From assembly GCA_036278755.1 (NCBI GenBank), contig DASUKL010000075.1:1-47310 (forward strand): 47,310 nt of DNA, written 5' to 3'. Position 1 is the stretch's first letter. Every line of letters starts with the position of its first letter. The stretch comes from DASUKL01 sp036278755 (GTDB lineage Bacteria > Chloroflexota > Limnocylindria > Limnocylindrales > CSP1-4). The position numbers and the translations under genes were made by a program. Below the pieces are notes generated by a model, which saw nothing but the letters and a program-made list of their open reading frames with translations, ran no database searches and was not told the origin of the DNA. Shown here piece by piece: positions 25,885-35,573 of the stretch.

Positions 25885-26376
25885 CTAGCCGGCCCGAAAG
25901 CCCAGGGCCTCCCAGGCCCGGCCTCCAGGGGCCTCGATGAGCTCGACCAGGACGCCGTGGCAGCTGCGAGGGTGGAGGAAGGCGACCGGGCCCTCAGCCC
26001 CCCTGCGCGGCGCGGAGTCGATGAGCTCGACCCCGTCGATGGCCAGCCGGGTCAGGCTGGCGGCCAGGTCCTGGACCTCGAAGCAGACATGGTGGAAGCC
26101 TTCCCCCTTGGCCGCCAGGAAGCGCGCCACGCCGGTCGTGTCGTCGGTCGGCATGACCAGCTCCAGCTTCGTATCGCCGAGCGGCAGGAAGGCGATCGTG
26201 ACCCGGTCGACCGGCATCCGCTCGACGAGCTCGACCTGCAGGCCGAGGATGTCGCGGTAGAAGCCCAGGGCCGCCTCGAGGTCGGCCACGACGATGGCCA
26301 GGTGATGGATGCGGCCCAGGGCGTGCTCGGCCGCCAGGTCGGCGGGACGGACGGGACGATCGGGGCGGTCGGGCAT
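25885..26376 (-). CDS. mce: Methylmalonyl-CoA epimerase
   Basis: Vicinal-oxygen-chelate enzyme interconverting (S)- and (R)-methylmalonyl-CoA. 163 residues with two beta-alpha-beta-beta-beta modules: RIHHLAIVVADLEAALGFY (first metal His), DTKLELVMP (Glu), FHHVCFEVQDL (His) and GVLVELIE (Glu). The metal ligand pattern His-Glu-His-Glu is intact. A short Arg/Pro/Asp N-terminal extension precedes the domain. Lies 6 nt after the mutase stop, last in the propionyl-CoA operon. Confidence 0.94.
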   Translation of the reverse strand: MPDRPDRPVRPADLAAEHALGRIHHLAIVVADLEAALGFYRDILGLQVELVERMPVDRVTIAFLPLGDTKLELVMPTDDTTGVARFLAAKGEGFHHVCFEVQDLAASLTRLAIDGVELIDSAPRRGAEGPVAFLHPRSCHGVLVELIEAPGGRAWEALGFRAG

Positions 26377-26382
26377 CGCCGA

Positions 26383-28046
<1,664 letters not shown>

Positions 28047-28050
<4 letters not shown>

Positions 28051-28526
28051 GCGATGACCACGAGTTCCTGGCCCCGTTCGACGGTCTCGCCGGGGGCCAC
28101 GGCGACCCGGGCCACGGTGCCGACGACCGTCGCCCGCAGCTCGTTCTCCATCTTCATGGCCTCGATCGAAAGCAGCCGCTGGCCGGGCTCGACGGGATCG
28201 CCCTGGGCGACCTCGACGCGCAGCACCCGGCCCGGGATCTGAGCTGTGACGACCTGCGCCTGATGGCGCCCGGGCCCCCCGCCCAGCCGCCCGGCTCGCT
28301 CGCGGAGGGCGGCCCGGGCGGCATCCTCGACCACGACCTCGAAGCGCCAGCCATCGACGACGACCTCGCGACGCAGGGCCCCGCGAGCGCGATCCTCCGG
28401 CTCGAGGGGCAGGGCCCGGACCGTGCCTCGCGGCCGATGCCCATCCTCGCGGCCGAGATCGTCCGGCTCGATCTCCACGACCAACGGTTCCGGCGCCTCG
28501 ACGGTCAGGCGCAGGGCACGGCTCAT
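28047..28526 (-). CDS. Biotin carboxyl carrier protein of acyl-CoA carboxylase
   Basis: 159 residues. N-terminal ~85 residues resemble the BT/linker region of acyl-CoA carboxylase alpha subunits (VVVDGWRFEVVVEDAARAAL). The C-terminal biotinyl domain carries the biotin lysine in SIEAMKMENELRA (about residue 126) and ends GETVERGQELVVIA. Separate from the carboxylase gene but overlapping it by 4 nt (ATGA). With the upstream accC-like gene it makes a split alpha subunit that would work with pccB. Confidence 0.93.
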
Positions 28527-30139
28527 GCCGGCCACTCGCGCGTCGCTGCCCGGCGGCCGGCCAGGCGCCAGGCTCCCGTATCCCACAGGGATCCGCCATC
28601 CTGTCGCGAGGCGGGCGAGGCCGCGCCGGAGGGGTGGGCCGAGGCGGCCGTCACGGGCATGGCAGACGCGGCGGCCGCCTCGGGCATGGCAGACGCGGCG
28701 GCCGCCAGCCGAGCGGCCGCCCGTGCGGCGGCCTCGCGCAGCAGCTGGGGCTGCCAGAGACGGTCGACCAGGTCGATCGAGAGCTGGGCGGACCGGAAGG
28801 CCGGCTCGGCCAGCAGCCAGCGGTCGAAGGGCAGGGTGGTCTGCAGGCCGCCGACCTCGACCTCGTCGAGGGCCCGCGCCATGCGAGCCAGGGCCGCCGG
28901 ACGGTCGGCCGCCACGGTCAGGATCTTGGCCAGCAGGGGGTCGTAGTCGCTGGTCACCACGGTGCCCGGCTCGACCCAGCCGTCGACCCGGACCCCGGGA
29001 CCGCCGGGCTCCCGCCAGGCCGTGATCGTGCCCGGCCGCGGGGCGAACGCGGCTCCCGGGTCCTCGGCCGAGAGGCGCACCTCGACGGCGTGGCGGTCGG
29101 GCTCGGCGGCCCGGGCGGCGGCCGCCAGGACGGCCGGGCTGAGCGGCCTGCCGGCAGCGATCCAGAGCTGCTCGGCGACGAGATCGAGCCCGGTCACCAG
29201 CTCGGTCACGCCGTGCTCGACCTGGAGCCTGGCGTTGACCTCGAGGAACCAGACCGCCCCATCCGGCTGCAGGAGGAACTCGGCCGTGGCCGCGTTCCTC
29301 AGGCCCACCGCCTGGGCCACGGCCACGGCGTGGGCGTGGAGGGCCCGGCGGGCATCGGGGCTCATGCCGGGCGCTGGCGCCTCCTCGACGAGCTTCTGGT
29401 GGCGGCGCTGGACGGAGCAGTCCCGCTCCCCGCAAGCCACGATCGTGCCCTGCGCGTCACCCAGCAGCTGGACCTCGACGTGGCGCGCATCCTGGACGAC
29501 CCGCTCGAGGTAGACGGTGCCGTCGCCGAAGGCGGCCGCCGCCTCGTGGCTGGCAGATCCGATGGCCGTGGCCAGGTCCGCGGCCCGTTCCACCCGGCGC
29601 ATGCCCCGCCCCCCTCCCCCGGCGGCGGCCTTGACCAGCACCGGCCAACCGATCCGCTCGGCCGTGCGGACCAGCTCCGCCAGGGCCATCGGGTCCCCCA
29701 CGGCGGCCGGCTCCAGGGTCCCCGGCACGACCGGCACGCCGACCTTGGACGCCGCTCGCCGGGCGGCCAGCTTGTCGCCCAGCCCAGCCAGGGTGACGGC
29801 CTCGGGCCCGATGAAGACGAGGCCGGCCGCGGTGCAGGCCTCGGCGAAGGTCGGCCGCTCGGAGAGGAAACCGTAGCCCGGGTGGATCGCCTGGGCCCCG
29901 GTCGCCAGGGCCGCGTCGACCAGTAGCTCGGCGCGCAGGTAGCTCGCCCCGGCCTCGGCCGGACCCAGCCGCACGGCCTGGTCCGCAGCCCGCACGTGGC
30001 GGGCAGCCCGGTCGGCGTCGCTGTAGACGGCGACCGTCTCGACCCCCAGCTCGCGGCAGGCGCGGATGATGCGCAGGGCGATCTCGCCGCGGTTGGCCAC
30101 CAGGACGCGCCGGAAGGGCCGCTCCGGGCGAGCGGTCAC
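28523..30139 (-). CDS. Acyl-CoA carboxylase, biotin carboxylase subunit
   Basis: ATP-grasp enzyme carboxylating biotin, first half-reaction of propionyl/acetyl-CoA carboxylase. 538 residues. Seen: RVLVANRGEIALRIIRACRE, GYGFLSERPTFAEAC, FIGPEAVTLAGLGDKLAAR, KAAAGGGGRGMRRV, HVEVQLLGD, ERDCSVQRRHQKLVEEAP, FLEVNARLQVEHGVTE, and the Asp-Pro-Leu motif SDYDPLLAKI. After residue ~455 comes an Ala-rich extension of about 80 residues holding a 27-nt tandem repeat, unusual for the family. GTG start overlaps the aminotransferase stop (GTGA). Confidence 0.95.
   Translation of the reverse strand: MTARPERPFRRVLVANRGEIALRIIRACRELGVETVAVYSDADRAARHVRAADQAVRLGPAEAGASYLRAELLVDAALATGAQAIHPGYGFLSERPTFAEACTAAGLVFIGPEAVTLAGLGDKLAARRAASKVGVPVVPGTLEPAAVGDPMALAELVRTAERIGWPVLVKAAAGGGGRGMRRVERAADLATAIGSASHEAAAAFGDGTVYLERVVQDARHVEVQLLGDAQGTIVACGERDCSVQRRHQKLVEEAPAPGMSPDARRALHAHAVAVAQAVGLRNAATAEFLLQPDGAVWFLEVNARLQVEHGVTELVTGLDLVAEQLWIAAGRPLSPAVLAAAARAAEPDRHAVEVRLSAEDPGAAFAPRPGTITAWREPGGPGVRVDGWVEPGTVVTSDYDPLLAKILTVAADRPAALARMARALDEVEVGGLQTTLPFDRWLLAEPAFRSAQLSIDLVDRLWQPQLLREAAARAAARLAAAASAMPEAAAASAMPVTAASAHPSGAASPASRQDGGSLWDTGAWRLAGRRAATREWPA
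28654..28706. repeat. 27-nt tandem direct repeat (two copies) in the biotin carboxylase tail
   Basis: Identical 26-nt units at 28654-28679 and 28681-28706, period 27, so the reading frame is kept and a 9-residue Ala-rich peptide with an Ala-Met-Pro step is duplicated. Probably slippage in a low-complexity tail. Confidence 0.85.
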
Positions 30140-31341
30140 GGACGGCTCGCCGGGGCCTGCTCGACCGCGCCCGGCCTGTCTTTGCGCAAAGACACGTCCG
30201 CCAGCCGCTCCGCGGCGAGGCGGAGGGTCTCGGCTCGTTTGGGGAAGGCGAAGCGCAGCCGACCGCGGCCGTCGCGCGGGTCCTGGAAGAAGGCCGCACC
30301 CGGCACGGCCGCGATGCCGGCCGCCTCGACGAGCCAGCGGGCGAAGGTCGTGCTGTCGACCTCGGTGAGGCCCGACGTGTCGGCCATGACGTAGTAGGCG
30401 CCGTCGGGTACGGCCGGCCGGAGGCCGGCCGCGACCAAGGCCTCGACCAGCAGGTCCCGCCGGGCGCGATAGGCGCTCGCCAGCTCCCGGTAGTAGGCGT
30501 CAGGCAGCTGGAGGGCCGCCACTCCGGCGGCCTGCAGGGGCGCCGCGGCACCCACGGTCAGGAAGTCGTGGACCTTGCGCACGCCGCTGCTGAGGTCGGG
30601 CGAGGCCGTCACCCAGCCCACCCGCCAGCCAGTGACGGCGTAGGTCTTGGATAGGGAGTTCACCGCGACGGTCCGCTCCCGCATGCCGGGCAGGGTGGCC
30701 AGCGGCACGTGGCGGGCGGCGTAGACGATGTGCTCGTAGATGTCGTCGGTGAAGGCCACCACATCGTGATCGATGCACAGCTCCGCGATCAAGGCCAGCT
30801 CCTCGGGGCTGAAGACCTTGCCCGTGGGGTTGTGCGGCGAGTTGACGACGATGCCCCGCGTCCGGGGCGTGAAGGCCGCCCGCAGCTCGGCCTCGTCGAC
30901 CGTCCAGCCCGGCTCATGGAGCCGGACGTAGCGTGGCCTGGCGCCGGCCAGGATGGCATCGGGGCCGTAGTTCTCGTAGAAGGGCTCGAAGACGACGACC
31001 TCGTCGCCCGGATCGAGGACGGCCAGAAAGGCGCAGATCATGCCCTCGGTCGCGCCGCAGGTGACGGTAATCTCGCGCTCCGGGTCCAGCTCCAGGGCGG
31101 GGTAGTGACGCTGCGTCTTGGCGGCGATGGCCTGCCGGAAGGCCGGGGCGCCCCAGGTCACGGCGTACTGGTTGATGTCGCCGGCGATGGCCGCCGCGGC
31201 GGCGGCCTTCAGCTCGGGGGGACAGGCGAAGTCGGGGAAACCCTGGGCCAGGTTGACGGCGTCGTGTTCCATCGCCAGACGGGTCATCTCGCGGATGACC
31301 GACTCGCCGAAGGTCTCCGCCTTGGCCGAGATGTGGGGCAT
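30136..31341 (-). CDS. Class I/II PLP aminotransferase (KAT/YbdL-like)
   Basis: Fold-type I aminotransferase, 401 residues. Seen: VNLAQGFPDFACPPELK, ITVTCGATEGMICAFLA, FEPFYENYGPDAILAG, VVNSPHNPTGKVFS, TDDIYEHIVY, and the PLP lysine in VNSLSKTYAVTGWRVGW. The GFPDF and PFYENY segments resemble kynurenine/glutamine-type (KAT, YbdL, methionine) aminotransferases; substrate cannot be fixed. ATG at 31341 follows AGGAGG. The C-terminal tail (VSLRKDRPGAVEQ) is encoded through one of the three parS-like palindromes, suggesting a tail shaped by that DNA site. Inside the carboxylase operon. Confidence 0.93.
   Translation of the reverse strand: MPHISAKAETFGESVIREMTRLAMEHDAVNLAQGFPDFACPPELKAAAAAAIAGDINQYAVTWGAPAFRQAIAAKTQRHYPALELDPEREITVTCGATEGMICAFLAVLDPGDEVVVFEPFYENYGPDAILAGARPRYVRLHEPGWTVDEAELRAAFTPRTRGIVVNSPHNPTGKVFSPEELALIAELCIDHDVVAFTDDIYEHIVYAARHVPLATLPGMRERTVAVNSLSKTYAVTGWRVGWVTASPDLSSGVRKVHDFLTVGAAAPLQAAGVAALQLPDAYYRELASAYRARRDLLVEALVAAGLRPAVPDGAYYVMADTSGLTEVDSTTFARWLVEAAGIAAVPGAAFFQDPRDGRGRLRFAFPKRAETLRLAAERLADVSLRKDRPGAVEQAPASRP
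30177..30194. promoter_or_regulatory. parS-like palindrome, copy 1
   Basis: Perfect 18-bp palindrome TGTCTTTGCGCAAAGACA within the 3' end of the aminotransferase coding sequence (read there as V-S-L-R-K-D). One of three copies around parAB; uses AT-rich codons unlike the surrounding gene. Confidence 0.7.
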
Positions 31342-31379
31342 CGCTCCTCCTGCCCCAGAGTCTAGCCGGCCGGCGGGCT

Positions 31380-31395
31380 GTCTTTGCGCAAAGAC
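31380..31395. promoter_or_regulatory. parS-like palindrome, copy 2
   Basis: Perfect 16-bp palindrome GTCTTTGCGCAAAGAC in the 62-nt gap between pccB and the aminotransferase, the only non-coding copy. It lacks the outer base pair present in the other two copies. Confidence 0.7.
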
Positions 31396-31403
31396 GCCGC
31401 CGA

Positions 31404-32957
31404 CTAGAGGGGCATGTTGCCGTGCTTGCGGCCGGGGTTCACCTGGCGCTTGTCGCGCAGCATGGTGAAGGCGGCGATGACCCGCGGCCGCGTCTCCGAG
31501 GGCTCGATGACGTCGTCGACGAAGCCCCGCGAGGCGGCGATGTAGGGATGGGCGAAGCGATCCTCGTACTCCGCCTTGAGCCGCTGGCGCTCGGCCTCGG
31601 GCTCGGCGGCCGCTGCCAGCTCGGCCCGGAAGATGATGTTGACCGCGCCCTCGACGCCCATGACCGCGATCTCGGCGCTGGGCCAGGCCAGGTTGACGTC
31701 GCCTCGGATGTGCTTGCTGCTCATGACGTCGTACGCCCCGCCGTAGGCCTTGCGGGTGATGACCGTGACCTTGGGCACGGTCGCCTCGCAGTAGGCGAAG
31801 AGGAGCTTGGCCCCGTGGCGGATGATGCCGCCGTGCTCTTGGCCCACGCCGGGCAGGAAGCCGGGCACGTCGACGAGGGTCAGGAGGGGAACGTTGAAGG
31901 CGTCGCACATCCGCACGAAGCGGGCCGCCTTGTCCGAGGCGTCGATGTCGAGGGCCCCGGCCAGGACCGCGGGCTGCTGGGCCACGATGCCGACGGTCGC
32001 GCCGTCGAGCCGGGCGAAGCCGATGAGGATGTTGCCCGCCCAGCCGGGCTGCAACTCGAGGAAGTCACCGTCGTCGACCACCCGGCGGATGACTTCGTGC
32101 ATGTCGTAGGGCTGGCTCGGCTCGTCGGGGATGATGCTGTCCAGCTCGGCGTCGCGGCGCTCGACCGGATCGGCGGACGGCTGACGGGGCACGTCGGAGA
32201 GGTTGTTCTGGGGCAGGAAGCCGAGGATGCGGCGGACCGTGCCCAGGGCCGCGGCCTCGTCCGGTGCCGCCAGATGGGCTACGCCGCTGATGGTGGTGTG
32301 GGTCGTGGCCCCACCGAGGCGCTCCCGATCCACCGACTCGTGGGTCACGGCCTTCACGACATCGGGGCCGGTGACGAACATGTAGCTCGTTTCCTCGACC
32401 ATGATCGTGAGGTCGGTGATGGCCGGCGAGTAGACCGCGCCGCCGGCGCAGGGCCCCATGATCACCGACAGCTGGGGCACGACCCCGGAGGCCAGTGTGT
32501 TGCGCAGGAAGATGTCGGCGTAGCCACCGAGCGAGACGACCCCCTCCTGGATCCGCGCCCCGCCCGAATCGTTGAGGCCGATGATCGGCGCGCCGACCTG
32601 CAGCGCCAGGTCCATGATCTTGCAGATCTTCTCGGCGTGGGCCTCGGACAACGAGCCGCCGAAGATCGTGAAGTCCTGGCTGAAGACGAAGACGAGCCGT
32701 CCGTCGATGCGGCCGTGGCCGGTGACCACGCCATCGGTCAGGTAGCGCTCCGCGTCGAGCCCGAAGTCATGGGCCCGGTGGGTGACGAAGGCGTCGGACT
32801 CGACGAACGAGCCGGGATCGAGGAGCAGGTCGAGCCGCTCCCGGGCGGTCAGCTTGCCCCGGGCGTGCTGCTGTTCGATCCGTTCGGCACCGCCGCCCAG
32901 GGCGGCCGCAGCGCGCAGGGCGCGAAGCCGTTCGATCCGTTGGGGGTTGGTTGGCAC
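31404..32957 (-). CDS. pccB: Acyl-CoA (propionyl-CoA) carboxylase carboxyltransferase subunit
   Basis: Crotonase-fold subunit transferring CO2 from biotin to the acyl-CoA. 517 residues, the length of PccB/AccD5-type subunits. Seen: QHARGKLTARERLDLLLDPG, VFSQDFTIFGGSLSEAHAEK, GAPIIGLNDSGGARIQEGV, VIMGPCAGGAVYSPAITD, VDVPGFLPGVGQEHGGIIRHG, ITRKAYGGAYDVMSSKH and the C-terminal KHGNMPL, all typical. GTG start follows GAGGTG. Neighbouring mutase and epimerase favour propionyl-CoA as substrate, but acetyl-CoA use cannot be excluded. Confidence 0.95.
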   Translation of the reverse strand: MPTNPQRIERLRALRAAAALGGGAERIEQQHARGKLTARERLDLLLDPGSFVESDAFVTHRAHDFGLDAERYLTDGVVTGHGRIDGRLVFVFSQDFTIFGGSLSEAHAEKICKIMDLALQVGAPIIGLNDSGGARIQEGVVSLGGYADIFLRNTLASGVVPQLSVIMGPCAGGAVYSPAITDLTIMVEETSYMFVTGPDVVKAVTHESVDRERLGGATTHTTISGVAHLAAPDEAAALGTVRRILGFLPQNNLSDVPRQPSADPVERRDAELDSIIPDEPSQPYDMHEVIRRVVDDGDFLELQPGWAGNILIGFARLDGATVGIVAQQPAVLAGALDIDASDKAARFVRMCDAFNVPLLTLVDVPGFLPGVGQEHGGIIRHGAKLLFAYCEATVPKVTVITRKAYGGAYDVMSSKHIRGDVNLAWPSAEIAVMGVEGAVNIIFRAELAAAAEPEAERQRLKAEYEDRFAHPYIAASRGFVDDVIEPSETRPRVIAAFTMLRDKRQVNPGRKHGNMPL

Positions 32958-33044
32958 ACCGTCACCTCATGCCCTGTGGCCGCCGTTCCGGCCTCCCGCG
33001 CATCGTACCGCCCGGCTTGATCGGGCCGTCCGGCAGCCGCGTCG

Positions 33045-33087
33045 ATATCCACACGCACGGTGGACGAGTCGCACCTTTTGTGGACAA
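33045..33087. promoter_or_regulatory. Two inverted DnaA-box-like 9-mers upstream of parA
   Basis: ATATCCACA at 33045-33053 (one mismatch to TTATCCACA) and, 25 nt on, TGTGGACAA at 33079-33087, whose complement TTGTCCACA matches the box used by high-GC actinobacteria. They sit head to head in the AT-richer pccB-parA gap (33 -171 nt region 32958-33170). Possible DnaA control of parAB. No dnaA or dnaN is in the window, so this is not claimed as oriC. Confidence 0.4.
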
Positions 33088-33170
33088 CTCCCCTGCCCCG
33101 TCACCCGGCGCATGGAGTAGATTCGCTTCCCCGGCCCTGTCCCTATCGACTGCATCGAGGTGTCGCGTTC

Positions 33171-33947
33171 GTGGCCAATGTGATCGCTATCGCCAACCAG
33201 AAGGGCGGCGTCGGCAAGACGACCACCGCCATCAACCTGGCCGGTGCGCTGGCGGAAACGGGCCATCGGATCCTCTGCATCGACATGGACGCCCAGGCCA
33301 ACCTGACCGTCGGGCTGGGCATCAACCTGGGCACCGTGGAGCGCTCGATGGCCGACGTGCTGGCCGATTCGCGCGCCGCGCTGCAGGAGATCGTCGTCCC
33401 GACCCAGACCCCGGGCGTGGACGTCGCCCCGGCCACGCTCGAGCTGGCCTCCACCGAGGTCGAGCTCTTCACGGTCATCGGACGCGAGCAGGCCCTCCGC
33501 GAGGCCCTTGCCGGCTGGGCCCAGGAAAGCTACGACGACATCCTCATCGACTGCCCGCCGACCCTGGGTCTGTTGACGATCAACGGCCTCGTGGCGGCCG
33601 ACAGCGTGATCATCCCGGTGCAGACGCAGTACTACGCCCTCAAGGGCCTGACCGCCCTGGTGAAGGTCATCAACCAGATCCGGGCCAAGGGCCTCAATCG
33701 CGACCTCCGGGTCCTGGGCCTGCTGCCCACGTTCTACGATGGCCGGACGATCCTGGGCCGCGAGATGCTCGACGAGCTGCGCGAGCTGGGGGACCACCAC
33801 GTCTTCAGCAGCATCATCCGGCAGACGGTCAAGCTGGGCGAGGCGCCGCTCACCGGACGGCCGGTGACCGCCTACGCCAGCACATCCGAGGCGGCCCGCT
33901 CGTTCCGCGAGCTGGCCAGGGAGGTGATCGATCTTGGCCAGGCCTGA
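33171..33947 (+). CDS. parA: Chromosome partitioning ATPase ParA (Soj)
   Basis: Walker-type ATPase that moves ParB-parS complexes over the nucleoid. 258 residues. Seen: deviant Walker A in IAIANQKGGVGKTTTAINLA, CIDMDAQANLTVGLG (A'), DDILIDCPPTLGLLTINGL (Walker B), PVQTQYYALKGLTALV and LPTFYDGRT. The GTG at 33171 is chosen because the Walker A follows within 10 residues, as in chromosomal Soj; no long HTH extension is present. Overlaps parB by 14 nt. Confidence 0.97.
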   Translation: MANVIAIANQKGGVGKTTTAINLAGALAETGHRILCIDMDAQANLTVGLGINLGTVERSMADVLADSRAALQEIVVPTQTPGVDVAPATLELASTEVELFTVIGREQALREALAGWAQESYDDILIDCPPTLGLLTINGLVAADSVIIPVQTQYYALKGLTALVKVINQIRAKGLNRDLRVLGLLPTFYDGRTILGREMLDELRELGDHHVFSSIIRQTVKLGEAPLTGRPVTAYASTSEAARSFRELAREVIDLGQA

Positions 33948-35013
33948 CTTCCGAGGCGCCGCCGCGCGGCGTCTGTCCGAGGAGCGCGAGCTGTCGCCCT
34001 CGATCCTCAGCCTCCTGTCGCCCGAGCGGGGGGCCCGACCGAGCGCCGTCGCCAGCCGCCTCGTGCCCGTCGATCGGATCGAGCCGAACCCCGACCAGCC
34101 TCGGATGACCTGGGACGAAGCTTCCCTCGACGAGCTGGCGAACTCGGTCAGGGAGCACGGCATCCTGCAGCCCATCCTGGTCCGACCGCTGCCGGGCAAC
34201 CGCTATCAGCTCATCGCCGGTGAGCGGCGCTGGCGGGCGGCGACGAAGGCCGGGCTGGCCGCCGTGCCGGCCATGATCGAGGACATCGACGACGACACGG
34301 CCCTCGAGATCGCCATCATCGAGAACCTCCAGCGAGAGGACCTCTCGCCGGTCGACGAAGCGATGATGTACGAGCGCATGACGAGCGAGCATGGCTACTC
34401 GGTCCGCAAGCTGGCCCAGAAGGTGGGCAAGGACAAGGGCTACATCGAGAACCGGCTACGGCTGGCCGATGCCCCCTCGGAGATCAAGCAGCTCGTGTCT
34501 TTGCGCAAAGACACGCTATCCCATGCCTATGAGTTGATGAAGGTCGAGGACCCCCGCCGCCGGCGGCGGCTGGCCGAGCAGGTCGCCCGGGGCGAGCTGA
34601 CGCTGGTCAAGCTGCGCGAGCGGATCGAGGGCCGGCCGGCGCGGCCGCGTGGGCCGGAGGCCGAGCCGGGGGTCGACGAGCCTACGTCTGCCGCCCGGGC
34701 CGAGCGCGGGGTGGCCGCGGGTCGGTCGAGCGACGTGGCCCTGCCCGGCGGAGCCGATGCGGTGGCCGCCGAGGCCCAGGCGGCCTGGACCGGCCATCGT
34801 GACCCGGGCCCCCTGACCGAGGATGCCCTGGTCTCGGCCAAGGGCCACCTGGCCGAGGCACTCGACGAGCTGGTCTCGGTCCTCCATGCGCCCGAGGCTT
34901 CGGAGGGCATCGGCGAGGTCGACCGCGACAACCTGGCCAAGTACCTGACCATCGCCAAGCTCAAGCTGGAGAACGCCATCGCCCTCGTGCGGGCGGGCGC
35001 CACACGCGACTGA
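33934..35013 (+). CDS. parB: Chromosome partitioning protein ParB
   Basis: CTP-dependent DNA clamp that loads at parS. 359 residues. Seen: VDRIEPNPDQPRMTWDEASL, the CTP-binding motifs LIAGERRWRAATKAG (about 92-106) and IIENLQREDLSPVDEA (about 128-143), and an HTH YSVRKLAQKVGKDKGYIENR (about 153-172). The HTH differs from the LTQEELAxxxGKSR type that binds canonical parS. A long Pro/Ala/Glu linker leads to a C-terminal helical dimerisation region. TTG start with GGAGGTGAT 8 nt upstream. One parS-like palindrome lies in its coding sequence just after the HTH. Confidence 0.96.
   Translation: MARPDFRGAAARRLSEERELSPSILSLLSPERGARPSAVASRLVPVDRIEPNPDQPRMTWDEASLDELANSVREHGILQPILVRPLPGNRYQLIAGERRWRAATKAGLAAVPAMIEDIDDDTALEIAIIENLQREDLSPVDEAMMYERMTSEHGYSVRKLAQKVGKDKGYIENRLRLADAPSEIKQLVSLRKDTLSHAYELMKVEDPRRRRRLAEQVARGELTLVKLRERIEGRPARPRGPEAEPGVDEPTSAARAERGVAAGRSSDVALPGGADAVAAEAQAAWTGHRDPGPLTEDALVSAKGHLAEALDELVSVLHAPEASEGIGEVDRDNLAKYLTIAKLKLENAIALVRAGATRD
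34494..34515. promoter_or_regulatory. parS-like palindrome, copy 3 (inside parB)
   Basis: The longest copy: the 16-bp core GTCTTTGCGCAAAGAC (34497-34512) extended by three further pairs to a perfect 22-bp palindrome. Read in parB as V-S-L-R-K-D with codons TCT, TTG and AAA that the gene otherwise avoids. A parS site inside parB has precedent in Bacillus spo0J. Confidence 0.75.
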
Positions 35014-35055
35014 GGGATCGCCCCTCGAGCGTCAGGCGTAGGACCCCCTCGATCG

Positions 35056-35421
35056 TTAGATGTAGACGAGCTGGTCGAAGTTCTGGACCAGGAAGTTGGT
35101 GAGTCGCGGCCGGGCGTCCTCGATCTGGCTATGCAGCCCGGGCACGAGGCAGTGGAGGGCGATCGCGGGGACCATCATCTCGCCTGCTTCGTCGTGACCG
35201 ATCGTGGCCGGAGGCCCGCCACCGGCGGCGTAGACCCGCTCGAGCATCCGGTCGTCGATGCCGGCGGCCTTGCGGAACTCGGCCAGGACCCGCCGCACAC
35301 CGATCCAGACCGAGAGGTCGCGCATGAGCTCGATGGACCAGGAGTCGATCTGCTGGTCGGATTGCTCGTCGAGCCGGCGGCGATACTCCTGGGGATCGGC
35401 GGACAACCCGCTGGCGACCAT
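35056..35421 (-). CDS. Unknown 121-aa protein convergent with parB
   Basis: Not recognised. Soluble, mixed alpha-helical: an N-terminal DPQEYRRRLDEQSDQQIDSW, then IELMRDLSVWIGVRRVLAEF, a short Gly/Pro loop, and a hydrophobic middle (MVPAIALHCLVPGL) followed by LTNFLVQNFDQLVYI at the C terminus. Real-gene evidence: an excellent AGGAGGTGAC directly before the ATG, an extended -10 upstream and coding-like codon use. Ends 42 nt from the parB stop; that gap has only a short GAGGG/CCCTC hairpin. Partner of parAB by position only. Confidence 0.75.
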   Translation of the reverse strand: MVASGLSADPQEYRRRLDEQSDQQIDSWSIELMRDLSVWIGVRRVLAEFRKAAGIDDRMLERVYAAGGGPPATIGHDEAGEMMVPAIALHCLVPGLHSQIEDARPRLTNFLVQNFDQLVYI

Positions 35422-35440
35422 GTCACCTCCTGGACCGGAT

Positions 35441-35473
35441 GCTGGTCACCGGCCGGCGACCAGCGCGATTATC
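35441..35473 (-). promoter_or_regulatory. Extended -10 with near-palindromic operator before the 121-aa gene
   Basis: Minus-strand TGCGATAAT (GATAAT at 35473-35468) is followed at once by a 24-bp interrupted palindrome at 35441-35464 with GCTGGTC and GACCAGC arms around CCGGCCGG; 22 of 24 positions are symmetric. It covers the predicted transcription start, suited to a repressor. No -35 is evident. Confidence 0.45.
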
Positions 35474-35573
35474 GCATCTCCCCTAGGCCGAGGCCGCCGT
35501 CCTGAGCGACCGGGACGCGCCGGACCGGTGCGGCCCGCGCACCGCCCGCCACGACGTGTGGCAGTCTTCGCGG

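Noticed and set aside
28654..28706. Mobile element or CRISPR from the 26-nt repeat
   Set aside because: Only two adjacent in-frame copies in a low-complexity tail, no spacers, no transposase; no CRISPR array or insertion sequence was seen anywhere in the window.
31380..31395. The GTCTTTGCGCAAAGAC palindrome as an intrinsic terminator
   Set aside because: Two of three copies lie inside coding sequence and no T-run follows; repetition near parAB fits a protein-binding site better.
32958..33170. oriC
   Set aside because: Only two box-like 9-mers and no AT-rich unwinding element, dnaA or dnaN in the window.
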